A stretch of DNA of 64,000 nucleotides from an uncultured bacterium (GTDB lineage: Bacteria > Pseudomonadota > Alphaproteobacteria > Sphingomonadales > Sphingomonadaceae). Shown in pieces: positions 51,721-60,551 of the stretch. The DNA lies in assembly GCA_942636505.2 (NCBI GenBank), contig CALOGB020000055.1, positions 310,001-374,000 on the forward strand, written 5' to 3'. The notes below the pieces were generated by a model. It was not told where the DNA came from. It made no database searches and was given only the letters and a program-made list of their open reading frames with translations. The position numbers and the translations under genes are program-made. The stretch's first letter is position 1; each line of letters opens with the position of its first letter.

Positions 51721-53676
51721 GTGGGGGCGTCGGTACAAGTGAGCGAGAGCATAGCGACAGGGTCGGCCGCGCACGCAGGCACGCGAACGTCGGCATCGCA
51801 AGGCGGACGCGCGCTCCGCTATCGGCCGGATATCGACGGGCTGCGGGCGCTTGCGATCCTGCCGATCCTGCTCCTGCATTGCGGCGTGACGAAGTTGCGG
51901 GGCGGGTTCGTCGGGGTCGACATCTTCTTCGTGATCTCCGGGTTCCTGATCACCGCGATCATGGTGCGCGATATCGCCGAGGAGCGCTTCTCGATCGCGC
52001 GCTTCTATCGCCACCGGATCGTCCGCATCCTGCCTGCGCTGCTCGTGATGATGACCGTCACGCTTGCGCTCGGCTGCGTGCTCCTGCTGCCCAACCAGTT
52101 GCGCGATCTCGGACGTAGCGCAGCGGCGACCAGCGTGTTCGGGTCGAACGTCTATTTCTACCTGACGTCGGACTATTTCGCGGCGGCATCGGACGCAAAG
52201 CCGCTCGTCCATACCTGGTCGCTGGCGGTGGAGGAGCAATTCTATCTGCTTTACCCGGTGTTGCTGTGGTCGCTCCGGGGGCTATCGCGCCAACGTCTCG
52301 CGCAGGTGATCGCCGGCCTTGCAGTCGTCTCGTTCGCGATCGGCGGGTGGCTGGCGACGACCTACCCTTCCGCCGCGTTCTTCCTGCTGCCCGCCCGAAT
52401 CTGGGAATTGTCGCTTGGCGCGCTGGTCGCGCTTGGTGCCGTACCGACGATCGCGAACCGATCGATCCGCGCGGCCCTGTGCGTTCTCGCCATCGCAGTG
52501 ATCGCCGCGAGTTGCATCGCGATCAGCAGCGGCTGGCCGTTTCCCGTGCCGTTCGCGCTGCCCCCCGCGGTCGCGGCCGCGGTGCTGCTGGCGTATGGCA
52601 GCGAGGGTCCAACGGCACGGCTGCTCGGTGCGTGGCCGCTGCGCGCAATCGGCCTCATCTCCTATTCGGCGTATCTCTGGCATCGCCCGATCATCGCCTT
52701 CTACCAGATCCGCCACGGTTCGACGCTCGCGCCGGTCGAGACGGTCGGACTACTCTGCGCGTCGCTCGGCGCGGCATGGCTGAGCTTTGCGCTGGTCGAG
52801 CGCCCGGCGAGCAGGCGTTGGCGTAGTGGATCGGGGCCCGTCCCGCACGCCGTCGCAGTCGTGCTGCTCGCGGCAATGGCGATCGCCGGGCTGACGATCG
52901 CCGCCAAGGCCGACCACATCCGCCCGCTCTCGCCGCGCCAGGCGCTGGCCGCCAGCTATCTCGGCTGGGACTCGACGGACGCGGGAAAACGCCAATTCAG
53001 CACCGATCGCTGCTTCGTCCTGCCGACCGGTCGCCGCTTCTCGCCCGATTGCCTGCGGTTGTCGGTGACCAAGCCCAACATCGCGCTGTTCGGCGACAGC
53101 CACGGCGCGCACTTCTCGCAGGCGCTGCACACGCTGCCGGGCGCGAACATCGTGCAGGTGACTGCGGCGGGGTGTCGGCCGCTGCTACATGGGAAGGGCC
53201 TACCGACGTGCCGTACGACGATGGACGCCGCGTTCGGCACGCTGGATTTCAAGCGCATCGAGACGGTCGTGCTGTCCGCACGGTGGCTAGACTTCGAACA
53301 GCCAGCGTTGCTCGATACGATCCGCTGGCTACGGGCGCGAGGAACGCGGGTCCTGGTGATCGGCCCATCGGTCGAATACGACGCGGACCTGCCCGCCTTG
53401 ATCGTGCGATCGGACGCGGACGGCGACCCGACGCTCGCGGACGGGTTTCGACTGATGGACCGTATCGCGCTCGATCGCGCGATGGCGGGGCCGGTCCGCG
53501 CAACGGGCGCCGATTACGCGTCGGTGATCGACACGGAGTGCTCCGGCAGGGCCTGCCGCCTGACCACCGCCGATGGCACGCCGCTACACTTCGATCATTC
53601 GCACTTCACGCCCGCCGGCGCTCAGGCCGCGCTGGCGGCGATCCTGGCCCGTCACCCGGTCATTCGCCTGCGGTAA
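51721..53676 (+). CDS. AT3-SGNH O-acyltransferase
   Basis: A 651-residue protein: an N-terminal acyltransferase-3 membrane domain (YRPDIDGLRALAILPILLLHC, FVGVDIFFVISGFLITAIM, RFYRHRIVRILPALLVM, HTWSLAVEEQFYLLYP) with ~10 helices, then a periplasmic SGNH hydrolase-like domain. The SGNH nucleophile is in FGDSHGAHFSQ and the DxxH pair in LHFDHSHFTPAGA. Such fusions O-acetylate sugars or O-antigens, the SGNH domain handing on the acetyl group. It decorates EPS or a similar glycan. GTG 51721 is the longest start; GTG 51739 is possible. The 3' end overlaps the convergent Wzy-like gene by 17 nt. Confidence 0.9.
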   Translation: MGASVQVSESIATGSAAHAGTRTSASQGGRALRYRPDIDGLRALAILPILLLHCGVTKLRGGFVGVDIFFVISGFLITAIMVRDIAEERFSIARFYRHRIVRILPALLVMMTVTLALGCVLLLPNQLRDLGRSAAATSVFGSNVYFYLTSDYFAAASDAKPLVHTWSLAVEEQFYLLYPVLLWSLRGLSRQRLAQVIAGLAVVSFAIGGWLATTYPSAAFFLLPARIWELSLGALVALGAVPTIANRSIRAALCVLAIAVIAASCIAISSGWPFPVPFALPPAVAAAVLLAYGSEGPTARLLGAWPLRAIGLISYSAYLWHRPIIAFYQIRHGSTLAPVETVGLLCASLGAAWLSFALVERPASRRWRSGSGPVPHAVAVVLLAAMAIAGLTIAAKADHIRPLSPRQALAASYLGWDSTDAGKRQFSTDRCFVLPTGRRFSPDCLRLSVTKPNIALFGDSHGAHFSQALHTLPGANIVQVTAAGCRPLLHGKGLPTCRTTMDAAFGTLDFKRIETVVLSARWLDFEQPALLDTIRWLRARGTRVLVIGPSVEYDADLPALIVRSDADGDPTLADGFRLMDRIALDRAMAGPVRATGADYASVIDTECSGRACRLTTADGTPLHFDHSHFTPAGAQAALAAILARHPVIRLR

Positions 53677-55141
53677 GCACCGGGCGATGCTTGCGCTTGC
53701 GGCGGCGGAGTTCGCGCATCACGTCGTCGCCCGCCTGCTTGACCGGTGCGGTCCGCTTGTCGTCCATCGTGCAATAATGCGCGAGCGCGACCGCGAAGAA
53801 GAAGATCGTGCTGACGATGCCGTCGCGCTCGAACAGGCCGCTCTCGGTGATGTTGTGGCCGATGCAGAACATCAGCATCGCCGAGATAAGCGCGCCCCGC
53901 CCCTTCGCGACGTCGGCGCTCGCGAGCAGCCTTCCCAACGGCCAGACCGCCATCGCGAAGACCATCAGCAGCACGCCGGGAATACCGACCGTCACGAGCT
54001 GGTCGATATACCCCGAATGGCCGACGGTGATCTTGGTGACATAGCCATGGCCGTATTCGAACACCGGGCTGCTGCCCTCGATGTTCCAGAACGACCCGAA
54101 GCCTGCGCCGAGCAGGGGATGATCGCCGGCATAGTTCAGCAGCGCCCCCCAGATCTGGCCACGGCCGGTAAATGCCTTTGGCTGGAGGAAGTTGGACTGG
54201 ACCATGTCGGCATAGGCGCTGGTCAGGAACCAGAAAACCGATCCGACGATCATCAGGATCGGGATGATGTAGCGACGCAGGCGGATGCTGACCGTCTCGA
54301 AGACGATGCCGCCGACCGAGGCGAGCACTACCATGCCGCCCGACGTCTTCGACTGCGACCGGAACAGGAAATACCCCGCCACCAGGATCGCGAAGATGCG
54401 GATCGTCGGCCGGATCCGCTTCGCATCGAACAGGAACATGATGATGCACAACGCACACACCGCGCCGGCGAAGTTCTTGTGGCCGAGAAAGCCGCGCCAA
54501 TTGCCGATCAACGCCATCGCCTGCTCTTCGCCCGCAAGATGAATGCCCACCATCGGATCCAGCACGACCACGAGATACGAGATCAGGATAGCGGCGAGCA
54601 GCGAATAGCGAAGCAGGTCGACGTTCAGTTGATAGCCGCCGTGCCGGACGAGACTGAACACCATCCACGCGACCAGCGTCGTTAGGAATACACGGCGGAA
54701 TGCGGTGCCCGGGTCGAGCGCCCAGGAAACGCTGATCCAGCACCATGCGAGTGCCAGCAGCATCGGCCAGGTGAACGCGACCAGCGACTTCGGACTCGCC
54801 GAGGGGCGGATCGCGAAAATCGTGCCGGCCAGGATCGCGAGATAGCCGATCTGTCGTATGGCGCTCCCGTCGCCGCCATTGCCGCCCTCGACATTGGTCA
54901 TGATCGGACCGAGCATCACGAGGGAAATCAGCGCGATGATAGCGATCCGCAGCGGCATCAGCCGATCGCCGACGCTTCTCAACATCGGCGCATCGTCGTC
55001 TGCATTGCCCTTGCCGAGCTTGGCGAGCCAGTCGCTGCCCGAATAGGCGTCCGCCTTCGACAGCGCCTTTGCGGTCCCGCCCATGCCGGAGGATCGGTTC
55101 GCGCGTTCGGATCGGTTCGCGCCGTCGGGACCTGAAAGCAT
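53660..55141 (-). CDS. O-antigen-ligase/Wzy-like polymerase, stand-alone copy
   Basis: A 493-residue polytopic protein with an extra polar N-terminal ~60 residues. The Wzy_C block is FTGRGQIWGALLNYAGDHPLLGAGFGSFWNIEG, then HSGYIDQLVTVGIPGVLLMV and FCIGHNITESGLFERDG. It has the same GNWRGFLGHKNFAGAVCAL loop as the 44432 copy, so the two are paralogues (ExoQ-type), while the 27368 copy is more distant. It is followed by a basic C terminus (RRRKRKHRP). It may have an alternate polymer as substrate or work with that other copy. Confidence 0.9.
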   Translation of the reverse strand: MLSGPDGANRSERANRSSGMGGTAKALSKADAYSGSDWLAKLGKGNADDDAPMLRSVGDRLMPLRIAIIALISLVMLGPIMTNVEGGNGGDGSAIRQIGYLAILAGTIFAIRPSASPKSLVAFTWPMLLALAWCWISVSWALDPGTAFRRVFLTTLVAWMVFSLVRHGGYQLNVDLLRYSLLAAILISYLVVVLDPMVGIHLAGEEQAMALIGNWRGFLGHKNFAGAVCALCIIMFLFDAKRIRPTIRIFAILVAGYFLFRSQSKTSGGMVVLASVGGIVFETVSIRLRRYIIPILMIVGSVFWFLTSAYADMVQSNFLQPKAFTGRGQIWGALLNYAGDHPLLGAGFGSFWNIEGSSPVFEYGHGYVTKITVGHSGYIDQLVTVGIPGVLLMVFAMAVWPLGRLLASADVAKGRGALISAMLMFCIGHNITESGLFERDGIVSTIFFFAVALAHYCTMDDKRTAPVKQAGDDVMRELRRRKRKHRPVLTAGE

Positions 55142-55477
55142 GCGGAAACTCTCTCGATAGGATGCATCGCAGCTACGACGCGTGCAGAACAGGTTGCACG
55201 ATAGCTATCGATGCGGCCGACGATACGCAGGCGACCGTCACGTGAGTTCTATCCGCCGCGACGACAGGCGTCCAGCCATCCGCGACCCGCGATATCTTCG
55301 CCGTGCTTGCTTTGTTCATGCTTGGAAACTCTAATTTAGAGCAATCGAAATGAACCGATCTTCATCCGTTCCCACTTCCAATGTCGATTTTTACAATTTA
55401 ATGGGCTGAAAACGTCTTTGGATGGTTGAACCCGATGTCGCACGCCGTTACGGCGTCCGCAGACAATGGAGTATACT
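55142..55477. promoter_or_regulatory. AT-rich divergent control region upstream of the MucR-like gene
   Basis: This 336-nt stretch holds the most AT-rich DNA of the area (55320-55415). It contains the palindrome CTCTAA-T-TTAGAG (55329-55341), T/A-rich runs (TTTTTACAATTTAATGGG, 55388-55405) and a small stem ACGCCG-TTA-CGGCGT (55442-55456) just before the RBS. MucR/Ros proteins bind AT-rich sites with TA steps and often repress their own gene, so these are candidate sites. No -35/-10 pair was assigned. Confidence 0.5.
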
Positions 55478-55981
55478 ATGGCCGAAGATACCACCGACCT
55501 GAATGCCGTCGAGCTGGCAACAGAACTGACGATCGCATGGCTCGGCAACCCGAATACCCGGAGTTCGGCTGATGACGTTCCCGCGTTTCTCGGCAAGATG
55601 CATGAGACGGTCGCGTCGTTGCTCGGCGCTACCACCGAAGCTGCTCCGGTCGAAGCTGCGGCCGAATACACGCCTGCCGTAACGGCACGCAAATCGCTCG
55701 CGTCGAAGGATCACATCATCTCGATGATCGACGGCAAGTCGTACAAGACCTTGCGCCGTCACCTCGCGACGCACGGCATGACGCCGGCCGAGTACCGCGA
55801 ACGTTACGGCCTGAAGCCGGATTACCCGATGGTCGCCGAGAACTACTCGGAGAGCCGTCGTGCGATGGCGAAGAAGATCGGCCTCGGACGCAAGCCCGGC
55901 CCGCGCAAGACCGAATCGGCGCCTGCCCAGCAGACGACGACGCGCAAGCGCAAGACGGACACTGCCGCCGCCGCTGAATAA
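55478..55981 (+). CDS. mucR: MucR/Ros-like transcriptional regulator
   Basis: A 167-residue regulator of the MucR/Ros family, which controls EPS and motility genes in alphaproteobacteria. The family block is DHIISMIDGKSYKTLRRHLATHGMTPAEYRERYGLKPDYPMVAENYSESR with basic IGLGRKPGPRK after it. In Ros/MucR the zinc is held by Cys, Asp/Cys and two His; here the expected Cys position is Ser82 (IISM), while D85, H95 and H99 remain. The N-terminal ~60 residues are oligomerisation-like. ATG 55478 is chosen because GGAG (55469-55472) precedes it; an ATG at 55466 lies before the GGAG. It sits between EPS and motility genes. Confidence 0.85.
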   Translation: MAEDTTDLNAVELATELTIAWLGNPNTRSSADDVPAFLGKMHETVASLLGATTEAAPVEAAAEYTPAVTARKSLASKDHIISMIDGKSYKTLRRHLATHGMTPAEYRERYGLKPDYPMVAENYSESRRAMAKKIGLGRKPGPRKTESAPAQQTTTRKRKTDTAAAAE

Positions 55982-56001
55982 GCGAGGCAGCCAGTGACGA
56001 C

Positions 56002-56040
56002 AAAAAGGACCGGCGCCTCGCGGCACCGGTCCTTTTTTGT
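56002..56040. terminator. Bidirectional intrinsic terminator between mucR-like gene and motB
   Basis: GGACCGGCGCC (56007-56017) pairs with GGCACCGGTCC (56022-56032) around TCGC, with AAAAA before and TTTTTT after. It serves the plus-strand regulator and the minus-strand motility genes. Confidence 0.93.
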
Positions 56041-56067
56041 TGCGCGGAGCGTGAGAACGCGGCGGCG

Positions 56068-56973
56068 TTACTTGGCGAAGATTCCACGCCTGTAGAGCAA
56101 CGTGATCGCAACGCGACGATTGCGCGGGTCAGCGGGGTCTTTCACGATCAGCGGTTCGCGGTCGGCGACGCCTTCGATCCGCTCGAACCGTTCCTCCGGC
56201 GTGCCACCCGACAACAGCCGCCGCCGCGTCGCCTCGGCGCGACCCGAAGACAGCATCCAGTTGTTCATCGCACGCGGGTCGCCATACGGCACGCTGTCGG
56301 TATGGCCGCGGATCATGATCGGGTTCTGCATGCCCTGCACCGATCCCGCGATCATGCCGATCAACGCCGACGCCTCCGGATCGAGCGCGGTCGTGCCGAG
56401 CGCGAACATCGAATAATCCGCGTCGTCGACGAGGTCGATCCGCATGCCGTCCTGCGTCGGCACGAATCGGACGTGGTTCTGCAGACGTGACAGCCTCGCG
56501 TTCCCGGAGATCTGTCCCAGCACGCGCTTGCGCAACGCCGCGAAGTTCTTCTGGTCTTCCTTGGTCAGCGCATCGCGGCTTTTCAGCGAACCCTTGGGCC
56601 CCGTCCCCGCCGACGGCCCGCCGAGCCCGGCATCCGGAATCGCCAGTTGCGCCATGCTGGTCTGTCCGGGCTTCGGCCCGATGCGATTTTTGTCGAGGAT
56701 CGATTCGCCACCGAACAGCCCGCCGCCGCCGATCCCGAGCGAGCGCGTGTTGAGGATGGTCGGCGCGAAGTAATCGGCGATGCCCTTGCGCTGTTTCTCG
56801 GTGGTCGCACCGACGATCCACAACAGCAGGAAGAACGCCATCATCGCGGTCACGAAATCGGCGTACGCGACTTTCCACGCGCCGCCGTGATGGCCGCCAT
56901 GCCCCTCGATATAGATCTTCTTGACGATGACCTTGGGCGGCTGGTTCGTCCCATGAGGCGCGCGCGCGGCCAC
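56068..56973 (-). CDS. motB: Flagellar motor stator protein MotB
   Basis: A 301-residue stator protein with the single membrane helix WKVAYADFVTAMMAFFLLLWIVGA; D39 is the conserved proton-carrying Asp. The C-terminal OmpA-like domain binds peptidoglycan (RGHTDSVPYGDPRAMNNWMLSSGRAEATRR, NRRVAITLLYRR). An extra linker (GKIADYFAPTILNTRS...) follows the helix, normal for alphaproteobacterial MotB. It lies 4 nt downstream of motA. Confidence 0.95.
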   Translation of the reverse strand: MAARAPHGTNQPPKVIVKKIYIEGHGGHHGGAWKVAYADFVTAMMAFFLLLWIVGATTEKQRKGIADYFAPTILNTRSLGIGGGGLFGGESILDKNRIGPKPGQTSMAQLAIPDAGLGGPSAGTGPKGSLKSRDALTKEDQKNFAALRKRVLGQISGNARLSRLQNHVRFVPTQDGMRIDLVDDADYSMFALGTTALDPEASALIGMIAGSVQGMQNPIMIRGHTDSVPYGDPRAMNNWMLSSGRAEATRRRLLSGGTPEERFERIEGVADREPLIVKDPADPRNRRVAITLLYRRGIFAK

Positions 56974-56977
56974 CGGA

Positions 56978-57841
56978 TTACTTGCCCCTCAGCCCGTCGA
57001 AGACTTCGGCGAAGCCCGGCTGGTTCTTGTGCGCGATGCCCGAGCGTGCGGCCTCGATCACCAGCGGCTGCGGGTGGCCGTGCAGCGAGGCGATGATGAT
57101 CTGCTTCACCACGTCGTAGATCGACGCGTCGGCATCGAGCACCTGCTTCAACCGGTTCGCGAGCGGCGCGACGATGCCGTAGGCGAGCAGCACGCCCATG
57201 AACGTGCCGACCAGCGCGGAGCCGATCATCGCACCGAGGATCGACGGCGGCTTGTCGATCGAGCCCATCGTCTTCACGACACCGAGCACCGCGGCGACGA
57301 TGCCGAGCGCCGGCAGCGCGTCGGCGAGGCTGGCGAGCGTGCCGTGCGCGGCCTCTTCCTCGTGATGGTGGGTCTTGATCGAGTGGTCCATCACCTCCTC
57401 GACCGCATGCACGTCGAGAGTCCCCGACGACACCACGACCAGGCGCAGCGTATCGGCGATCAGGTTGACGAGCGCCTTGTCCTTGAGAAGCTTCGGGTAT
57501 TCGGCGAACACGGCCGACGACTGCGGATCCTCGACATGTGGTTCGAGCGCGATCGGGCCGTCCATCCGCAGCATCTTCATCAGCTTGCTGACGAGGAAGA
57601 TGACGTCGAGATAATCCTGCTTCTTGTACTTCGGACCCTTGAAGACTTTCCCGAGGCCGGCGCCGAGACCTTTCAGCTCCTTGCCCGAATTGCCGATGAT
57701 CAGCGCGCCGGCGGCGGCACCACCGATGATCAGCATCTCGTGCGGGATCGCCTCCATGACGGGGCCGAGCGCACCGCCGGTGAACGCGAATCCGCCAAAC
57801 ACCATGACGAGCAGGACGACGATGCCGATGACCGGAAACAT
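56978..57841 (-). CDS. motA: Flagellar motor stator protein MotA
   Basis: A 287-residue protein with four membrane segments: N-terminal pair, then PALGIVAAVLGVVKTMGSIDKPP and MIGSALVGTFMGVLLAYGIVAPLANR. The cytoplasmic loop (KKQDYLDVIFLVSKLMKMLR...) and the His/Glu-rich KTHHHEEEAAHG before the third helix are visible. With MotB it forms the proton-driven stator. Confidence 0.95.
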   Translation of the reverse strand: MFPVIGIVVLLVMVFGGFAFTGGALGPVMEAIPHEMLIIGGAAAGALIIGNSGKELKGLGAGLGKVFKGPKYKKQDYLDVIFLVSKLMKMLRMDGPIALEPHVEDPQSSAVFAEYPKLLKDKALVNLIADTLRLVVVSSGTLDVHAVEEVMDHSIKTHHHEEEAAHGTLASLADALPALGIVAAVLGVVKTMGSIDKPPSILGAMIGSALVGTFMGVLLAYGIVAPLANRLKQVLDADASIYDVVKQIIIASLHGHPQPLVIEAARSGIAHKNQPGFAEVFDGLRGK

Positions 57842-57952
57842 GGTGTTCGAAATTCCCCCAGGGCCGATGGCGGCTCTTGCGTCGCCACAGAATTAACCGC
57901 CTTTGGTAGCCAACCGGTTACCAAGACGACGTCGCGCGCGATTAAATTCGGA

Positions 57953-58873
57953 TCAGCGCAGATAATCGAACAGCGACAGCGCCGAGAGCTTCGAGAAGCT
58001 CGCCTGCGTCGCCGACAAGATCGTCATCGTCTTCTGCAACTCGACCACCGTCGTGGTGATGTCGGTATCCTCCAGCCCCGACCGGGTCGCCTCGCGGTCG
58101 GCAGCGACATCGGTCAGACGCGAAGCCTCCAGATCGACGCGCGCGGCACGCGCCCCGAGCGAGGCCTGAACCGTCGACACCTGATCCGACGCCGCGCCGA
58201 TGTCGGCGAGCGACGAATCAAGCGAACTTGCCTTGAAATCGTCCGATTGCAGCGCGGTCGCGATCGCCGAGAGCATCGCCAGCGTATTGGTACCGCCCTC
58301 AATGCTGCCATCGGGCTTGGCCTTGCCGCCGACGGTAAAGATGCGCGCCGCAGTCTCGTTCGCCTGGACGGTCTGGCCGTCGCCGATCGGGATACCCGAT
58401 ACCGGCTTCGACGCGAGCGCGTAGCTCCCGCCTGCAGCCACCGCGGGCGCACCGTCGGCACCACCGAACAACGCCTGCCCGCGCGCGTCCTTGGCGTTGG
58501 CGAGGTTGGTCAACGTCGCGACGAGGCCGGCGATCTGTTCGCCGATCGCCTTGCGGTTCGCGGCGTTCAGCGTGCCGGTCTTCGCCTGCGTCACCAGCTC
58601 GGTCGCGCTCTGCAACTGGTCGCTGATCGCGGACAGGCTGGTGTCGCCCTGCTTCAGGACCGATTCGGCGGTGCCGAGATTGGCGGCATAGGCCTTGTCG
58701 TCGACGGTATCGCGCTTGATCCCGGCAAGCCGTTGATACGCGGCGCTGTCCGACGACGGCGCCGACAATTTGGTCCCGGTCGAGATCTGGTTCTGCAACG
58801 ACTCCGCCTTGGCGCCGAGCGATGTCATCGACGCCGAAGCGCGGTCATAGAAGAGGCGAGTCGCGATCTGCAT
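57953..58873 (-). CDS. flgL: Flagellar hook-filament junction protein FlgL
   Basis: A 306-residue flagellin-like junction protein. The N-terminal helix MQIATRLFYDRASASMTSLGAKAESLQNQISTG and C-terminal helix VVELQKTMTILSATQASFSKLSALSLFDYLR are the coiled-coil ends typical of the FlgL family. It lies just after flgK (5-nt gap), in the same operon. Confidence 0.93.
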   Translation of the reverse strand: MQIATRLFYDRASASMTSLGAKAESLQNQISTGTKLSAPSSDSAAYQRLAGIKRDTVDDKAYAANLGTAESVLKQGDTSLSAISDQLQSATELVTQAKTGTLNAANRKAIGEQIAGLVATLTNLANAKDARGQALFGGADGAPAVAAGGSYALASKPVSGIPIGDGQTVQANETAARIFTVGGKAKPDGSIEGGTNTLAMLSAIATALQSDDFKASSLDSSLADIGAASDQVSTVQASLGARAARVDLEASRLTDVAADREATRSGLEDTDITTTVVELQKTMTILSATQASFSKLSALSLFDYLR

Positions 58874-58878
58874 GTGCG

Positions 58879-60225
58879 TTACCGTAGATCGAGGATGGTC
58901 TGGAGCGTGTCGCGCGCGGTCTGGATCACGCGGCTCGACGCCTGATAGGCCTGCTGGAAGCGCAGCAGGTCGACTGCTTCGCTGTCGAGATCGACACCCG
59001 ACGCGGACGCAAGCGAGCTCACCGCACCGTCGCGGATTGCGGCCTGCGCATCGGCAACCACCTTGCGCTGTTCGAGCGCGGCGGCGTTGCCGGCGATCAG
59101 CGTCGTGGTGCGCGTTTCGAAGCCGCCGCTGGTGCGTACTCCCTGCAACGCGGAAAGATTGGACGCGTCGCGCTTGCCGCCGGTCGCGCTCGCCGCAGCG
59201 ATTCCACGTCCGTCGGCGAGTGCAACCGAGATGTCGGTCGGCGTGCCACCGGTCGCGAACAGCGCCGCCCCCGCATTGCCGTCGAGATCGCGACCCTGCG
59301 CCTGCACCGCGTTGATCTTGCTCGTGAAGTCGGTGGCGATCGCGTTGAGCGAACCGCGCGCCGCGGCGATCCGCTGTGCGCCTTCCGCGAACCCGGCAAG
59401 CGCGCCACCGGTCGGCGACAGCGCAGACGTGACATTGCCGCGCGTCACCGCGAACTGGACCGCACCCTCGTCGTTGCGCGCATAGGACGCCTGCGCGCTC
59501 TCGCCGCCCGCGACGAAGACCGAGCCCGCCGCGCCACCGAGCCGGACGGTGGTCCGCCCGAGATCGTCGAACGACGTGGTGATGTCGGTGATCGTGCTCA
59601 TCTGTTCGAGCACTTGGTCGCGCTGGTCGGCGAGTTGCGCCGCGGTCGACGATCCGGGTGACGTGCGCGCGATGCCGTCGTTGATCTTGGCGAGCGCGGT
59701 GCCGAGCGCATTGAGCGACTGCACCGCCTGCGATGCGGTCGAATCGAGATCGGCCGCCGCGGTATCGAGCGCCGCGCCGGTCGCGGTGAACGCCGCCGCC
59801 GCCGTACCGGCCGATTCGAGCATTACCGCACGCGCCGGTTCCGAGGTTGGATCGGCGGCGAGTTTCTGGGCGGACGTGAAGAAGCTGGTGAGCCGGTCGC
59901 CAAGCTGGTTGTTGCCCAGCGCCGTCTCTATCCGGTTCATCCAGGTGACGCCGGCTTCGGTCTTGGCGAGATCGGTGCCGGCCGAGCGGACCGCCTGCGA
60001 CCGGTATGCATCGGCGCTGCGGCCGATCCCCGTGACCGTGACACCGTTGCTGCTGACCGACTTTTGCGCGTTCAGCCCGCCATTGACCGACGACACTTCG
60101 GAAAGCGTGGTCGTCCGCCTTGTATAGCCCGCATTGCCGGTGTTCGCGATGTTCTCCGACACCGTGGACAGCGCGGTCTGGTACGCGCGCACGCCCGAGG
60201 CGCCGATCGAAAGGAGATCGCTCAT
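58879..60225 (-). CDS. flgK: Flagellar hook-associated protein FlgK (HAP1)
   Basis: A 448-residue rod/hook family protein. The N terminus has the conserved LSIGASGVRAYQTALSTVSENIANTGNAGYTRR and the C terminus VDLDSEAVDLLRFQQAYQASSRVIQTARDTLQTIL. It links the hook to FlgL. Shorter than enteric FlgK, typical of alphaproteobacteria. Its ATG overlaps the flgJ stop (60222-60225). Confidence 0.95.
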   Translation of the reverse strand: MSDLLSIGASGVRAYQTALSTVSENIANTGNAGYTRRTTTLSEVSSVNGGLNAQKSVSSNGVTVTGIGRSADAYRSQAVRSAGTDLAKTEAGVTWMNRIETALGNNQLGDRLTSFFTSAQKLAADPTSEPARAVMLESAGTAAAAFTATGAALDTAAADLDSTASQAVQSLNALGTALAKINDGIARTSPGSSTAAQLADQRDQVLEQMSTITDITTSFDDLGRTTVRLGGAAGSVFVAGGESAQASYARNDEGAVQFAVTRGNVTSALSPTGGALAGFAEGAQRIAAARGSLNAIATDFTSKINAVQAQGRDLDGNAGAALFATGGTPTDISVALADGRGIAAASATGGKRDASNLSALQGVRTSGGFETRTTTLIAGNAAALEQRKVVADAQAAIRDGAVSSLASASGVDLDSEAVDLLRFQQAYQASSRVIQTARDTLQTILDLR

Positions 60226-60551
60226 GGCGGCGAGTCTGCCGCGCCCTGGTTAAGATCGGATTGAGATTTGGCGAGAAAATCGGTCATCGCCTTGCCGATG
60301 CCGAGCGGCGTGTGCTCGGCCATCGACTTCGCGATCAGCCCGTCCTGCATGTCGGTGAAGGTGTCGATCGCCTTCGAATCGAACAGCGGGTCGGCGAGTT
60401 TGGCTTGGCGCATGCTCTTCAGCATCATGCCGGTGAACACCGCCTCGAACTTCTCGCCTGCCTTGTCGAGATTGTCCTTCGACTTGAGGCGGCTCGTGTC
60501 GGTCGAGATCCCGGTCGTGGGCGCGGCTGCGGGTGCGTTGAGCGGGCTCAC
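60222..60551 (-). CDS. flgJ: Rod-binding protein, FlgJ N-terminal domain only
   Basis: A 109-residue protein carrying the rod-capping domain of FlgJ: KAGEKFEAVFTGMMLKSMRQAKLADPLFDSKAIDTFTDMQDGLIAKSMAE. The muramidase half of enteric FlgJ is missing, as is common in alphaproteobacteria, so a separate lytic enzyme must open peptidoglycan for the rod. It overlaps flgI by 4 nt upstream and flgK by 4 nt downstream. Confidence 0.92.
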   Translation of the reverse strand: MSPLNAPAAAPTTGISTDTSRLKSKDNLDKAGEKFEAVFTGMMLKSMRQAKLADPLFDSKAIDTFTDMQDGLIAKSMAEHTPLGIGKAMTDFLAKSQSDLNQGAADSPP

